64,000 nucleotides of DNA from Sphingobium psychrophilum (GCF_012927105.1 NZ_JABBFV010000014.1:1-64000); one strand, 5' to 3'. Numbered from the stretch's first letter, positions 36,329 to 45,791 are shown. Program-made: numbers and translations. Notes: generated by a model not told the origin, from the sequence alone.

Positions 36329-37222
36329 TCATTCCGCCAGCTTCTTTGCCAGCGCCGCCTCCGCCCGCTGCGCATAGACGCGGCAGGCGTTCGGATCGAC
36401 GAACGGGTTGGGCGTGCGCGCCTTGCGCAGTCGCGCCAGTCTGGCTGCCTGGTCGTCGGCCGGATGGGACGGGATCAGCATGTCGCACCGCATCGCCTTC
36501 ACCCGTGCAAAGCTGGTGCGGAAGGCGTCCACGAAGGGCGCATGCGCCGGATCGACAAAGCGCCAGCCATCGGCCGCGACCGGATTGAGGCTGGCGCCGA
36601 AGACGATCGTCCGGCAGGCCTTGCCCTCGCAACTTTTCCAGTTCCAACTCATGCTGCCCAGCGTATGACCGGGCGTGGCATGGGCGGTGACGATGGTGTC
36701 CCCCAGCCGGATCGCCGCGCCATCGCGCGCCACGCGCAGCTTGCCGACGGCGGGGAAACGCTCCAGCCACGCCGCCTGCGGGTCGTCGGGGTCGCCGCCG
36801 CCCGTTCGCAGCACCGCCGCCCCCGCCGCGCTGGCGATCACGGTCGCGCCGCTGTCCCGCGCCAGTGCGGCGATGCCGCCTGCATGGTCGAAATGCGGTT
36901 CGGTGGACAGGATCAGCTTCACGTCGCGGATCGAAAAGCCGAGCGCCGCGATATGCGCCTCGACATCGCGCACCGCCTGCGGCACCGCGCCGTCGATCAG
37001 GATCAGTCCCGCGCTGGTGCGGATCAGCGCGACGTTCAGCCCGCCAAAGCCAACCAGATAGCTATTCCCATAGAGCCGCACCGGCCCCTGTGGCGCGAGC
37101 CAGCGCTTGGAGGATTCAGGCGCGATCGGCCGCGTTAGCGGATCATCCTCACCCGCCGCCCAGGCCGGACCGCCCAGGCATATCCCAGCCACACTGATAC
37201 CGATGGCCGTCCATGTCCGCAT
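36329..37222 (-). CDS. Class B3-like metallo-beta-lactamase-fold hydrolase with Glu at a zinc-ligand position
   Basis: An exported 297-aa MBL-fold protein. The start at 37222 gives a signal peptide (MRTWTAIGISVAGICLGGPA, cleavage after AWA) and has GGGAGA upstream; the longer open frame to 37399 is non-coding. The zinc motif reads Glu108-Pro-His110-Phe-Asp112-His113-Ala-Gly-Gly, so the first His of the usual HxHxDH is replaced by Glu. Downstream are the B3-type motifs ATPGHTLGSMSWNW and MLIPSHPADD plus FGASLNPVA. It is divergent from a LysR gene in the ampR-bla arrangement. Subclass B3 is likely; the actual substrate (beta-lactams or other) is not proven. Confidence 0.88.
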   Translation of the reverse strand: MRTWTAIGISVAGICLGGPAWAAGEDDPLTRPIAPESSKRWLAPQGPVRLYGNSYLVGFGGLNVALIRTSAGLILIDGAVPQAVRDVEAHIAALGFSIRDVKLILSTEPHFDHAGGIAALARDSGATVIASAAGAAVLRTGGGDPDDPQAAWLERFPAVGKLRVARDGAAIRLGDTIVTAHATPGHTLGSMSWNWKSCEGKACRTIVFGASLNPVAADGWRFVDPAHAPFVDAFRTSFARVKAMRCDMLIPSHPADDQAARLARLRKARTPNPFVDPNACRVYAQRAEAALAKKLAE

Positions 37223-37328
37223 GATATCGTCTCCCTTTGTCATCGACGCCGCAGATTGTTGGGGAAAGTGCCGGACGACAAAACATAATTTCTCGACGGA
37301 GCCATGAGCCAGGCTTATGGCTATAGCC

Positions 37329-37859
37329 ATGGACCGCGCCCAATTGCCCCTGAACGCCTTGCGCGCCTTCGAAGCGTCGGCGCGCCATCTGAACTTCACA
37401 AAGGCGGCACAAGAACTCTGCGTCAGCCAGGGTGCGGTCAGCCAGCAGGTAGCGTTGCTGGAGGCGCGGCTGGGCGCGCCGCTCTTCCGTCGCCTGCCCC
37501 GCGGCCTGATGCTGACGGACGAAGGCCGCGCGCTGCTGCCGGTGATGGGCGACGCGCTCGACCGGATCGGCGCAATAATGGGCCGGATCGAGGGCGGCTA
37601 TGCCCGCGAGGTGCTGAACCTGGGCGTGGTCGGCACCTTCGCAGGCGGCTGGCTGCTCGATCGGCTGGCGGATTTCGCGCGCGCCTGCCCCCATATCGAC
37701 CTGTTCGAAGCGGACCTGCGCGCCGGTCGGCTGGTCCAGCCCTTCGCCGCCTGCGTCGATCTGGGCGGCTATTGGCTCACCCGCCTGATGACGCGCCCCG
37801 ACAGTCCGGCGATGGCGGATTTCCGGCACTGGCTTATCGCCGCCGCCAGCCTTGATTGA
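37329..37859 (+). pseudogene. LysR-family regulator (GcvA/AmpR type) with large internal in-frame deletion
   Basis: It begins MDRAQLPLNALRAFEASARH, the normal start of GcvA/AmpR-like LysR regulators, with a complete helix-turn-helix (FTKAAQELCVSQGAVSQQVA). The effector domain begins normally (LNLGVVGTFAGGWLLDRLAD, then CPHIDL) but jumps after about residue 124 straight to FEADLRAGRLVQPFA and LGGYWLTRLMTRPDSPAMAD, which in this family lie near the C-terminus. The protein has 176 aa instead of about 300, so roughly 115-120 residues are missing in frame. It could still bind DNA but cannot form a normal ligand pocket. It is divergent from the beta-lactamase-like gene (106 bp apart). Confidence 0.85.
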
Positions 37860-37873
37860 ACCGACCATATGCC

Positions 37874-37938
37874 GTTCCCCGGCGAAGGCCGGGGTCCAGT
37901 CTCACGCTTGAACTGGACCCCGGCCTTCGCCGGGGAAC
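37874..37938. repeat. Palindromic repeat, GTTCCCCGG family, copy 2
   Basis: A 65-bp inverted repeat nearly identical to 29622-29687: GTTCCCCGGCGAAGGCCGGG at the left, GTCCAGT/ACTGGAC inside, and a matching right arm ending CGCCGGGGAAC. It starts 14 bp after the LysR remnant. Confidence 0.88.
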
Positions 37939-38050
37939 AGATCTTCAGTCGTGCTTCACAGTCATGAATAGGTCGATTACTTCCGTCAATGCGCCAAATT
38001 CACGACATCGCCACAACTGTTCAACTCGCTGTCTCAATCTGCAACCCAGT

Positions 38051-38140
38051 CCACGCGGAGCCGCGGAGATTTTGGGGCGGCCTCCGGCTGACCATAGCGA
38101 TGCAGCGGCCCTCAAAAATCTCTGCGTCCTCTGCGCGAAC
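38051..38140. repeat. Imperfect inverted repeat, CTCTGCGCGAA family, copy 2
   Basis: CCACGCGGAGCCGCGGAGATTTT (38051-38073) faces AAAAATCTCTGCGTCCTCTGCGCGAAC, with about 40 bp between that carry a further CGGCC/GGCCG motif. It is related to 33601-33662 by the shared right end. It occupies the gap before greB, which otherwise holds no gene. Confidence 0.6.
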
Positions 38141-38145
38141 CAAAA

Positions 38146-38631
38146 TCACACCGGATAAGCGATCGCCATCACCTCATATTCCTTTTCGCCCGCGAGGAGC
38201 AGTACCCGGCGCAGGTCGCCCACCGCCGCCCCGCGCAGCGCGCGCGATATGGGCGATCCCCAGCCGATCCGGCCCGCGTCCACATCCGTCTCGTCATTGC
38301 CGACGATCGTCACGGTGCGATGATTGTCGTCCTCGTCGGCGATGGTGACGGTCGCGCCGAAATAGACCCGGTTCTTGTCGGGTTGCTGGCGCGCATCCAC
38401 GACCTTGGCGTCCTTCATCTTCTTCGACAGGCGCTTGAGCTGGAAATCGATCTCGCGCATCCGCTTGCGGCCATAAAGATAGTCGCCATTCTCGCTGCGA
38501 TCGCCATTGCCCGCGGCCCAACTGACCACCTCCACGATGCGCGGCCGTTCGGTGCCCAGCAGATGGTCATATTCGGCCCGCAACTTCGCGAAGCCTTCGG
38601 GCGAGATATAGTTGGGATAGGGGACGGTCAT
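38146..38631 (-). CDS. greB: Transcription elongation factor GreB
   Basis: It rescues backtracked RNA polymerase by stimulating transcript cleavage. It is 161 aa. The N-terminal coiled coil has the acidic tip motif GDRSENGDYLYGRKRMREID, and the longer basic patch typical of GreB rather than GreA follows (KKMKDAKVVD). A C-terminal FKBP-like domain ends with GSPISRALRGAAVGD. It lies 19 bp downstream of the slt stop. Confidence 0.94.
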   Translation of the reverse strand: MTVPYPNYISPEGFAKLRAEYDHLLGTERPRIVEVVSWAAGNGDRSENGDYLYGRKRMREIDFQLKRLSKKMKDAKVVDARQQPDKNRVYFGATVTIADEDDNHRTVTIVGNDETDVDAGRIGWGSPISRALRGAAVGDLRRVLLLAGEKEYEVMAIAYPV

Positions 38632-38650
38632 GCCGCCCCGTAGCGCAATT

Positions 38651-40738
38651 TCATCCCGGCGTCTGCTTGCCCAGATAGCGGCTCAGCACCGCGCTGGTGC
38701 CGCGGAACTTCGCCCGCTCCGGGTTCATCGCCTCATAGACCACGGCATTTTCCAGCACCCGCTGCACATAGTTGCGTGTCTCGAAAATCGGGATCTGCTC
38801 GATCCAGCGCAGCATGTCAGCGCCGGGCACCCGCGGGTCGCCGTTGGCGCGCAGCCATTTGTTCACATTGCCCGGACCGGCATTATAGGCCGCCACCGCC
38901 AGCGGATAGCTGCCGCCATAATAGTCCAGCATCCGCTGGAAATAGCCCGACCCCAGCATGATATTGTAGCTGGGATCGTTGAGCGAGGCGGGGGCGTAGC
39001 CCATGCCCATCTTGCCCGCCTGCTCGCGCGCGGTGCCGGGCATCAACTGCATCAGTCCGCGTGCGCCGGCATGGCTGACGATCTGCTTGTCGAACTGGCT
39101 TTCCTGCCGGGCGATGGCGTGGATCATGGTCCAGCTATATTGGGCTTCGGATGGCACCGGCACGCGCGGGAAAGCGCTGGTGCCATAGCCGGTCAGGCCA
39201 CTCGACACGGCGCGGCGGCCGACCATCACGCCCATGTCGGGGCGGCCGATCCGCTGCGCCAGTTCGGCTGCAAGGAAATGATCGGTGTCGCTGTCGGCAT
39301 TATTGGCGATGGCGCGGGCGAATTTGCTCTGCTCCTCCCAATAGCCCATCTGCCCCAGCGCCTGGACCGCGCGCACGACCGACCGATTGTCGAAGGCCGC
39401 GCGCTCGGCCGCCGAAATCGGCACCGGCCGCTCGACCGTGGCGGGGGCGGGGATGGGCCGACCCAGCCGCTCCAGCGCCAACTGCCCGTAAAACTGGTCG
39501 GGGAAGACGCCCGCTTGGGCAAAATAGCTGTTGGCGGTGGCCGCGTCGCCGGACTGCAACGCGGCGCGCCCGGCCCAATAATAGCCCTTGGACTTGGTCT
39601 GGGGCGATTTGGCCGCATCGGCATAGCGGCGGAACATCGTTACCGCGTCGGTCGGGCGATTGAGGTTGTAGAAGGCCGTGCTGCCCGCCAGCCAGGCCAG
39701 GCTGGTATAATCGTCGCGCACGCCGATCGCCTGCGCGCTGATGTCGGTGCCCGGCGGGACGGCGTCGTCGATCTTGCTGGCGATGCCGTAGGCGAAGCTC
39801 CACTGGCTGTCATTGGCCGCGCCGCGCGCCTGGTCCAGCAGGACTTCGTAGAATTTCTCGGCGTTGCTCGGGCGGTAGGCGACGGCGCTTCTGTTCGCCA
39901 GATATTGCCGCGCCGCGACCCAATTGCCGCTGTCGCGCAGCCACACCGCTTTGTCGGCGACGAAGCCCGCATCGCTCCCGCCCATGGCCTCGGCCGCCTG
40001 CATCAGCATCGCAGCGTCGGGTGCCTTGCGCCGGAACGCGATCCGCGCCTGGAACACCGGCCGTCGCGCCGGGCTGGCATAGGCGATCATCCGCGCCGCG
40101 CCATTGCTGTCATTGGCCCACAGCAGCGCGTCGGCGCGCTGGTCGTGATCGGCCGGCGTCAGGGTGGAGCCGAACAGCGACAGCAACCGCGCCTCGTCGG
40201 TGACGCTCAGCGATCCGCCGATCCAGGCGTTGCGGGCGGCGATTCGCGCTTCGTCCATCCGGCCGAGCTGCATCAGCGCCACGGCGTTACGGGCATGGCC
40301 AGTCGCTGTGCGCGCCGGGAAGCGCGCGAAGAAGCCTGCCACTTGGTTCGGATCGAAGCTGTCGGGGTTGATCCCCGTCTCCGCCAGCCGCCGCATCCGG
40401 TCCTCGCCCGGCCAGCCGGGATTGGCGACCATGAAGCTGGCATAGGTGGAAAAGCCCAGGCCATCGCTCGATTGCAAGGCGCGCCACTGGCTGATCGTGC
40501 TGGCGATGCTGCCGTCCTGCGCCACGCCGATCCGGCCCTGCGCCTGTTGCCAGGGGCTGGGTCCGCTGCTTTGCGCGGGCAGCGGCTGAACCACCGGCCC
40601 CTGAGAGGGATATTCGGGCGGTACGCGCTGAACCGTTTCGGTCTGCGCGCCGGCGCCGGCGGTCATGAGCAACAGGGCGATAAGGGGCATACGGATCAGG
40701 TAACTTTCGACATGGGTGGTGGCGCGCATGCTGGACAT
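38651..40738 (-). CDS. slt: Soluble lytic murein transglycosylase (Slt70-like)
   Basis: A periplasmic enzyme that cleaves peptidoglycan glycan strands to 1,6-anhydro products. It is 695 aa. An N-terminal signal region (LIRMPLIALLLMTAGAGAQT) is followed by a long superhelical U-domain of about 400 residues and the C-terminal goose-lysozyme-like SLT domain: IARQESQFDKQIVSHAGARG with the catalytic Glu, then LMQLMPGTA and AVAAYNAGPGNVNKWL. The start codon is uncertain within about 16 codons; the ATG encoding MPLIALLLM is an alternative. Confidence 0.93.
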   Translation of the reverse strand: MSSMRATTHVESYLIRMPLIALLLMTAGAGAQTETVQRVPPEYPSQGPVVQPLPAQSSGPSPWQQAQGRIGVAQDGSIASTISQWRALQSSDGLGFSTYASFMVANPGWPGEDRMRRLAETGINPDSFDPNQVAGFFARFPARTATGHARNAVALMQLGRMDEARIAARNAWIGGSLSVTDEARLLSLFGSTLTPADHDQRADALLWANDSNGAARMIAYASPARRPVFQARIAFRRKAPDAAMLMQAAEAMGGSDAGFVADKAVWLRDSGNWVAARQYLANRSAVAYRPSNAEKFYEVLLDQARGAANDSQWSFAYGIASKIDDAVPPGTDISAQAIGVRDDYTSLAWLAGSTAFYNLNRPTDAVTMFRRYADAAKSPQTKSKGYYWAGRAALQSGDAATANSYFAQAGVFPDQFYGQLALERLGRPIPAPATVERPVPISAAERAAFDNRSVVRAVQALGQMGYWEEQSKFARAIANNADSDTDHFLAAELAQRIGRPDMGVMVGRRAVSSGLTGYGTSAFPRVPVPSEAQYSWTMIHAIARQESQFDKQIVSHAGARGLMQLMPGTAREQAGKMGMGYAPASLNDPSYNIMLGSGYFQRMLDYYGGSYPLAVAAYNAGPGNVNKWLRANGDPRVPGADMLRWIEQIPIFETRNYVQRVLENAVVYEAMNPERAKFRGTSAVLSRYLGKQTPG

Positions 40739-40837
40739 AATCGCAATTGCATCCTTATCAGGCCCTGAATGACGCGCTATAGCGCGCCGCTTGACCGATC
40801 ATGCCCCGGCCGCCCGGAGAATTGAAGGAGTTTTATC

Positions 40838-41716
40838 ATGTTTTCCGGCTCGATTCCGGCTCTGGTGACCCCGTTTCGCGACGGGTCGGTCGATGAGGCG
40901 GCGTTTCGCGCGCTGGTCGACTGGCAGATCGCAGAAGGATCGAGCGCGCTCGTCCCCTGCGGCACTACCGGCGAAAGCGCCACGATGACGGTCGAGGAGC
41001 ATAATCGCGTCATCGCCATCTGCGTCGATCAGGCCGCAGGGCGCGTGCCGGTGATCGCCGGGTGCGGGTCCAACGACACCCGAATCGCGCTGGAACATAT
41101 GTATGCGGCGCAGGGCGCGGGCGCGAACGCAGCGCTGGTGGTCGCGCCCTATTACAACAAGCCCAATCAGGATGGCGTCTATCAGCATTTCGCCTATCTC
41201 GCCGAACGCTGCGACCTGCCGATCGTCCTTTATAATGTGCCGGGCCGCACCATCACCGACATCGGCGTGCCGGTGATGTATCGCCTGGCCGAGGAATATC
41301 AGTCGATCGTCGGGATCAAGGACGCGACCGGAAATCTGGGGCGGGTCACCGCGCAGCGCCTGGCCTGCGGTCCGGATTTCTGCCAATTGTCGGGCAATGA
41401 CGAAACGGCGCTGGGCTTCAACGCGATGGGCGGCAAGGGGTGCATCAGCGTCACCGCCAATGTCGCGCCGCGCCTGTGCGCCGATTTCCAGGCGGCCTGC
41501 GCCGCGCATGATTGGGATGGTGCCTTGGCGTTGCAGGATCGTCTCTATCCCCTGCACGATGCCTTGTTCAGCGATTCTTCACCCGGCCCGGTTAAATATG
41601 CGCTCACGCGCGTTCGCGCCGACATGCCCAGCGACGTCCGCCTGCCGATCACCTGGCCGTCGGAATCGAGCCGGGCGGCGGTCGATCGTGCGCTGGAAAT
41701 CGCCGGGCTGGTTTAA
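40838..41716 (+). CDS. dapA: 4-hydroxy-tetrahydrodipicolinate synthase
   Basis: The first committed step of lysine/diaminopimelate synthesis, condensing pyruvate with aspartate semialdehyde. It is 292 aa. The Schiff-base Lys is in SIVGIKDATGNLGRV, the catalytic Tyr in LYNVPGRT, and the substrate loop in LVPCGTTGESATM. A GGAG ribosome site precedes the ATG. It is divergent from slt and followed by smpB, a frequent order in alphaproteobacteria. Confidence 0.97.
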   Translation: MFSGSIPALVTPFRDGSVDEAAFRALVDWQIAEGSSALVPCGTTGESATMTVEEHNRVIAICVDQAAGRVPVIAGCGSNDTRIALEHMYAAQGAGANAALVVAPYYNKPNQDGVYQHFAYLAERCDLPIVLYNVPGRTITDIGVPVMYRLAEEYQSIVGIKDATGNLGRVTAQRLACGPDFCQLSGNDETALGFNAMGGKGCISVTANVAPRLCADFQAACAAHDWDGALALQDRLYPLHDALFSDSSPGPVKYALTRVRADMPSDVRLPITWPSESSRAAVDRALEIAGLV

Positions 41717-41824
41717 GGCGCGATCGACACCATATCCTGTCCAGTCCGGGCGCAGGCATGCCATAGGATATGGGCGCGGGGCGCATAGCCCCGGCCAGAC
41801 ACGAACGGAAGCATAGAAAAGACC

Positions 41825-42307
41825 ATGGCCCGCCCCCGTCCCGCAACCTTCGACAAGAAGAAGATCGTCGCCGAAAACCGGCGCGCGCGCTTCGATTATT
41901 TCATCGAGGACGTGTTCGAAGCGGGCATCGCCCTGCAAGGAACCGAGGTGAAGGCGTTGCGCGGCGGCGAGGGCAATATCGCCGAAAGCTATGCCGAGGT
42001 GAAGGGCAACCAGGTGTTTCTGGTGAACAGCAACATCCCCGAATATAGCCATGGCAACCGCGAAAATCATGAGCCCAAGCGGCCCCGCAAGCTGTTGCTG
42101 CACGAACGCGAGATCGAAAAGATGCACAGCGCCGTGTCGCGCAAGGGCATGACGCTGGTGCCGCTGATGATCTATTTCAACAGCACTGGCCGCGCCAAGA
42201 TCGAACTGGCGCTGGCCAAGGGCAAGCAGAACCACGACAAGCGCGAGACGATCAAGGACCGCGACTGGAAGCGCGACCAGCAGCGCATCATGCGGGACAA
42301 GGGGTGA
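41825..42307 (+). CDS. smpB: SsrA-binding protein SmpB
   Basis: The protein partner of tmRNA in ribosome rescue (trans-translation). It is 160 aa: OB-fold core ([20 protein letters not shown], then [11 protein letters not shown]) and a basic C-terminal tail ([20 protein letters not shown]) that enters the decoding centre. The ssrA gene itself is not in this window. The stop overlaps the next start. Confidence 0.97.
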   Translation: MARPRPATFDKKKIVAENRRARFDYFIEDVFEAGIALQGTEVKALRGGEGNIAESYAEVKGNQVFLVNSNIPEYSHGNRENHEPKRPRKLLLHEREIEKMHSAVSRKGMTLVPLMIYFNSTGRAKIELALAKGKQNHDKRETIKDRDWKRDQQRIMRDKG

Positions 42308-42897
42308 TGAGCCGCCTCACCCGCTGGTGGCATGCCAATTGCCCGACCCGCGAATCGCTCGAACAGAGCCGCGTCCTGGCCCCGGTCGCGCATCGCGTGC
42401 TGGAACCCTCGCTGTGGCGCTTCACCCGCCGGTCGGTGCCGCGCGGCGTGGCGCTGGGCCTGTTCGTCGGCATCTTCCTGCTGATCCCCGGCGTGCAGAT
42501 CGCCGGTGCCGCGCTGCTGGCGTTGCCCTTCCGCGCCAATATTCCGGTGGCCGCGGCGATGACCTTCCTCTCCAACCCCGCCACCACGCCGCTGATCCTG
42601 ATGGCGTCGGTGTGGCTGGGCAACTGGATGCTGGGGCGCAGCGCGGACGCGACCGGCTTCATGGCGCTGGTCGATGGTCATGCCACGATCAGCCAGTGGA
42701 CCACATGGCTCCTGTCCGAAGCGGCACCCGCCATGCTGCTCGGCCTCTTCCTGATCTCGCTCGCCAGCGCCGTCATCGGCTATGTCATCGCCGACTGGTT
42801 CTGGCGCCGCCGCATGGGCCGGAAATGGCAGGCGCGTAAATTGAGGATTGGCAAGGTCCATCAAAGCGGCGCATTGGAGAAGGCCGCCGGCGTCTGA
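42307..42897 (+). CDS. DUF2062 domain membrane protein
   Basis: A 196-aa protein with two to three membrane segments. The DUF2062 features are VPRGVALGLFVGIFLLIPGV, FLSNPATTPLILMASVWLGN and a C-terminal helix (LLGLFLISLASAVIGYVIAD) followed by a basic tail. The ATG at 42307 shares a base with the smpB stop (TGATG); the GTG at 42304 is an alternative. The function of this family is unknown. It is coupled to smpB and lies upstream of cckA. Confidence 0.85.
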   Translation: MSRLTRWWHANCPTRESLEQSRVLAPVAHRVLEPSLWRFTRRSVPRGVALGLFVGIFLLIPGVQIAGAALLALPFRANIPVAAAMTFLSNPATTPLILMASVWLGNWMLGRSADATGFMALVDGHATISQWTTWLLSEAAPAMLLGLFLISLASAVIGYVIADWFWRRRMGRKWQARKLRIGKVHQSGALEKAAGV

Positions 42898-42964
42898 CGC
42901 TGGCCGTCATTCGCAGGTTCGGTTCAGAGGTGTCGGGTTGAAAAGAGGTGAAGAGGCCTGGCTG

Positions 42965-45349
42965 ATGCAGCCGCGCTCGCGCTTGGCGCTGCCGCTGCTG
43001 ATCCTCGCCGCCTTGGCCTCCGCCGCGCTCGTGCTTTATGCGGTGGGCAGTTGGCCGCTCGCCGCCGGTTTCGCCGCGACGATCCTGATCGCTGCCGCCC
43101 TGCTCAGCTGGTATCGCCATCTCTATCCCGCGCTGGTGTCGGATCGGGAGGCTACGCCTGATTGGACCGTCGCCCGCGCCGCTGCCGACGCATCGAGCAT
43201 GGCGATCGCCGTCACCGATCGCGCCGGGCGGCTGGTCTGCGCCAGCGACCTGTTCGGCGAATGGTTTCCCGGCTACCCGACCCCGCCCGCCGTCACCGCC
43301 GACACGGCCCTGAACGACGCCCTCTCCGCCGCCGCCCGCGCCGCCTGGCGCGATGGCGAGGCCAGGCACGAGGGTGTGGCGCAGGGTGCCTTGCGCCTCG
43401 ACGTCGATGTCGCACGCACCGGCCGGTCGGAAGATTATCTGCTCTGGCGCTTCTCGCCCGTGCGTCAGCCCAGCGCGCTGGATGACGTCAACCGCTTCCT
43501 GACCGGGGAAGCGGGCCGCCAGCTGGGCGAAGCGGGCATCATGGCGGTGCTGATCGGCGGGGAAGGGCGCATCCGCGCCGCTAATGGTGCCTTCCTGTTG
43601 CGTGCGGCGGGGCGGATCGACGCCAATATCGTCGGGCGCGATTTCGCCGCCCATATGCGGGTAGACGACAAGGGGCGGCTGTTTCTGGCGCGGGAAGAGC
43701 AGGGCGGCCTGCCGCTACGCCTGCTCCAGGTGCCGCTGAAGCGCGCGGCCCAGCCCAACGGGTCGCAGGCGTCGATGCAGGACGGGCCGATGCTGCTGCT
43801 GCTGATCGACGAGCCGGCGGGCGGCGGCGGCACATCCGCGCTCTCCTACATCGAAACCCTGTTGTCGCTGCTGCCCTTCGGCCTCGCCATGGCCGACCGC
43901 GACGGGCGCGTTCTGTTCCTCAACAACGCCTTTGCGCGGGTCGCAGGGCTGAAGTCCGGGGACACGCCCAGCTATCCGGGCGATCTGGTCGTGCGAGAGG
44001 ATCAGGCAGCGGTCGCCGACGCGGTCCGCCGCTTCGCCGTGGGACCGCAAATGTCAGGCGATATCGCGGTACGGATGCGCGACACCCCCGACGATCCGAT
44101 CGCGCTCAGCCTGGCGGGCGTGCGGGGTCTTGGCGAAGCGGCGGTGCTGCTCAGCCTGAAGGACAATAGCGAGGAGAGCAAGCTCAAGCGTCAGGTCGCG
44201 CAGGCGACCAAGATGCAGGCGATCGGCCAGTTGGCCGGCGGCGTCGCGCATGATTTCAACAATATCCTGACCGCCATCATCGGCCATTGCGACCTGATGC
44301 TGATGCGCCATACGCCCGGCGACAGCGACTATGACGATATCCAGCAGATCAAATCGAACAGCAATCGCGCCGCGGGCCTGACTCGCCAACTGCTCGCCTT
44401 CTCGCGCCAGCAGACGTTGCGGCCGCAGATATTGCAATTGCCCGACATCGTCGCCGACGTGTCCAACCTGCTGAAACGGCTGCTCGGCGAAAATGTGAAG
44501 CTGGACGTGACCCATGGCCGCAATCTGGGCGCGATCCGCGCCGATCCGGGCCAGTTGGAGCAGGTGATCGTCAATCTGGCGGTCAACGCCCGTGACGCCA
44601 TGCCTGAAGGCGGTACCGTCAACATCCAGACCTACGCCGTGCCCGCGATCAAGGTGCGCGAAATGCGCCAGCAGATATTGCCGGTGGGCGACTATACCGC
44701 GCTGCGCGTGTCGGACAGCGGCCTTGGCATCCCGCCCGACATTCTTGCGAAGATCTTCGAACCCTTTTTCACCACCAAGGAACTGGGCAAGGGGACGGGG
44801 CTGGGCCTCTCCACCGTCTATGGCATCGTCAAACAGTCGGGCGGCTATATCTTCGCCGAATCCGAACTGGGCCGCGGTGCCAGCTTCGTCATCTACCTGC
44901 CGGTCTATGCCGGTGCCGACGCCCAGCAGCCCGCGCCGGTGAAGGCGCCCGCGCCCCGCCCCGAAACCTGGGGCACCGGCACAGTGCTGTTGGTGGAGGA
45001 CGAGGATATGGTCCGCGCCGTCGCAGAACGCGCGCTGACGCGGCAGGGCTATAAGGTGCTGACCGCCAATGACGGCGAACAGGGGCTGGAGGTGCTGAAC
45101 GGCCCGGAAAAGATCGACCTGCTCATTTCCGACGTCGTCATGCCCAATATGGATGGCCCCGCCATGGTCGCTCATGCCCGCCGCGCCTATCCCGACCTGC
45201 CGGTGCTGTTCATGTCGGGCTATGCCGAGGAGCAACTGCGAAAATCGATCGACCTCGCCAATGTCGCTTTCCTGCCCAAGCCCTTCTCGGTCAGCCAGCT
45301 GGCGGAGGCCGCGCGCGACGCGCTGGCGATGCGGCCGCCCGCCCCCTGA
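42965..45349 (+). CDS. cckA: Hybrid sensor histidine kinase CckA (cell-cycle kinase)
   Basis: The alphaproteobacterial kinase/phosphatase that feeds the CtrA phosphorelay through ChpT. It is 794 aa from [16 protein letters not shown] lies 8 bp upstream. Two membrane helices ([38 protein letters not shown]) are followed by PAS-type regions (residues about 65-390), the HisKA box with the phospho-His in [20 protein letters not shown], the ATPase domain ([35 protein letters not shown]) and a C-terminal receiver with Asp in [18 protein letters not shown]. The receiver ends shortly before the stop. The domain order is characteristic of CckA. Confidence 0.95.
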   Translation: MQPRSRLALPLLILAALASAALVLYAVGSWPLAAGFAATILIAAALLSWYRHLYPALVSDREATPDWTVARAAADASSMAIAVTDRAGRLVCASDLFGEWFPGYPTPPAVTADTALNDALSAAARAAWRDGEARHEGVAQGALRLDVDVARTGRSEDYLLWRFSPVRQPSALDDVNRFLTGEAGRQLGEAGIMAVLIGGEGRIRAANGAFLLRAAGRIDANIVGRDFAAHMRVDDKGRLFLAREEQGGLPLRLLQVPLKRAAQPNGSQASMQDGPMLLLLIDEPAGGGGTSALSYIETLLSLLPFGLAMADRDGRVLFLNNAFARVAGLKSGDTPSYPGDLVVREDQAAVADAVRRFAVGPQMSGDIAVRMRDTPDDPIALSLAGVRGLGEAAVLLSLKDNSEESKLKRQVAQATKMQAIGQLAGGVAHDFNNILTAIIGHCDLMLMRHTPGDSDYDDIQQIKSNSNRAAGLTRQLLAFSRQQTLRPQILQLPDIVADVSNLLKRLLGENVKLDVTHGRNLGAIRADPGQLEQVIVNLAVNARDAMPEGGTVNIQTYAVPAIKVREMRQQILPVGDYTALRVSDSGLGIPPDILAKIFEPFFTTKELGKGTGLGLSTVYGIVKQSGGYIFAESELGRGASFVIYLPVYAGADAQQPAPVKAPAPRPETWGTGTVLLVEDEDMVRAVAERALTRQGYKVLTANDGEQGLEVLNGPEKIDLLISDVVMPNMDGPAMVAHARRAYPDLPVLFMSGYAEEQLRKSIDLANVAFLPKPFSVSQLAEAARDALAMRPPAP

Positions 45350-45434
45350 TCTTGCGCCGGATCAAGGTGAATATGCTGGGCAAGTCGATGGCGATCGGTT
45401 AGCGAGTCGGCAGGATTAACGGGGATTACGCAGC

Positions 45435-45791
45435 ATGTCGGACGGCAAGAGCATATTGATTGTCGAAGATGAAGCGATGATCGGCATGATGCTTGAGGAT
45501 TATCTCGACGCGCTGGGTTATCGGCTCCACGCCGTCGCAGCCTCCGTCGACGAAGCTTGCGCCCATGCGCGCGAGGGCGGGTTCGACGCGGCGCTGGTGG
45601 ACTGCAATCTTCAGGGTGAAAAAAGCTGGCCGGTGGCGGATATACTCGTTGAACAGGGCATCCCCTTCATATTCGCGACCGGCGGCATGGCCGACGATTT
45701 GCCGCCCAGCCATGCCGATCGGCCGACCCTGGCCAAGCCCTTCACCATCGGCGCGGTCGAACGCGCCCTGGGCAAGATATTAGGCGAATAA
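45435..45791 (+). CDS. Single-domain response regulator of the FAT-GUY type
   Basis: A 118-aa stand-alone receiver domain. Acidic pocket residues are in ILIVEDEAMIG, the phospho-acceptor is Asp56 in ALVDCNLQG, and the conserved Lys is in TLAKPF. Residues 77-84 read PFIFATGG, matching the PFxFATG(G/Y) motif that defines the FAT-GUY regulators linked to the alphaproteobacterial general stress response (for example SdrG in Sphingomonas). It has no output domain. It follows cckA by 85 bp and precedes recA; its kinase is not identified. Confidence 0.88.
   Translation: MSDGKSILIVEDEAMIGMMLEDYLDALGYRLHAVAASVDEACAHAREGGFDAALVDCNLQGEKSWPVADILVEQGIPFIFATGGMADDLPPSHADRPTLAKPFTIGAVERALGKILGE

Noticed and set aside
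19501..38140. CRISPR array
   Set aside because: The repeats are few, palindromic, unequally spaced by kilobases and of several families; there are no regular spacers and no cas genes.
38630..40768. 712-codon open frame on the plus strand
   Set aside because: Antisense shadow of the slt gene; its His/Gly/Arg-rich translation has no domain pattern.
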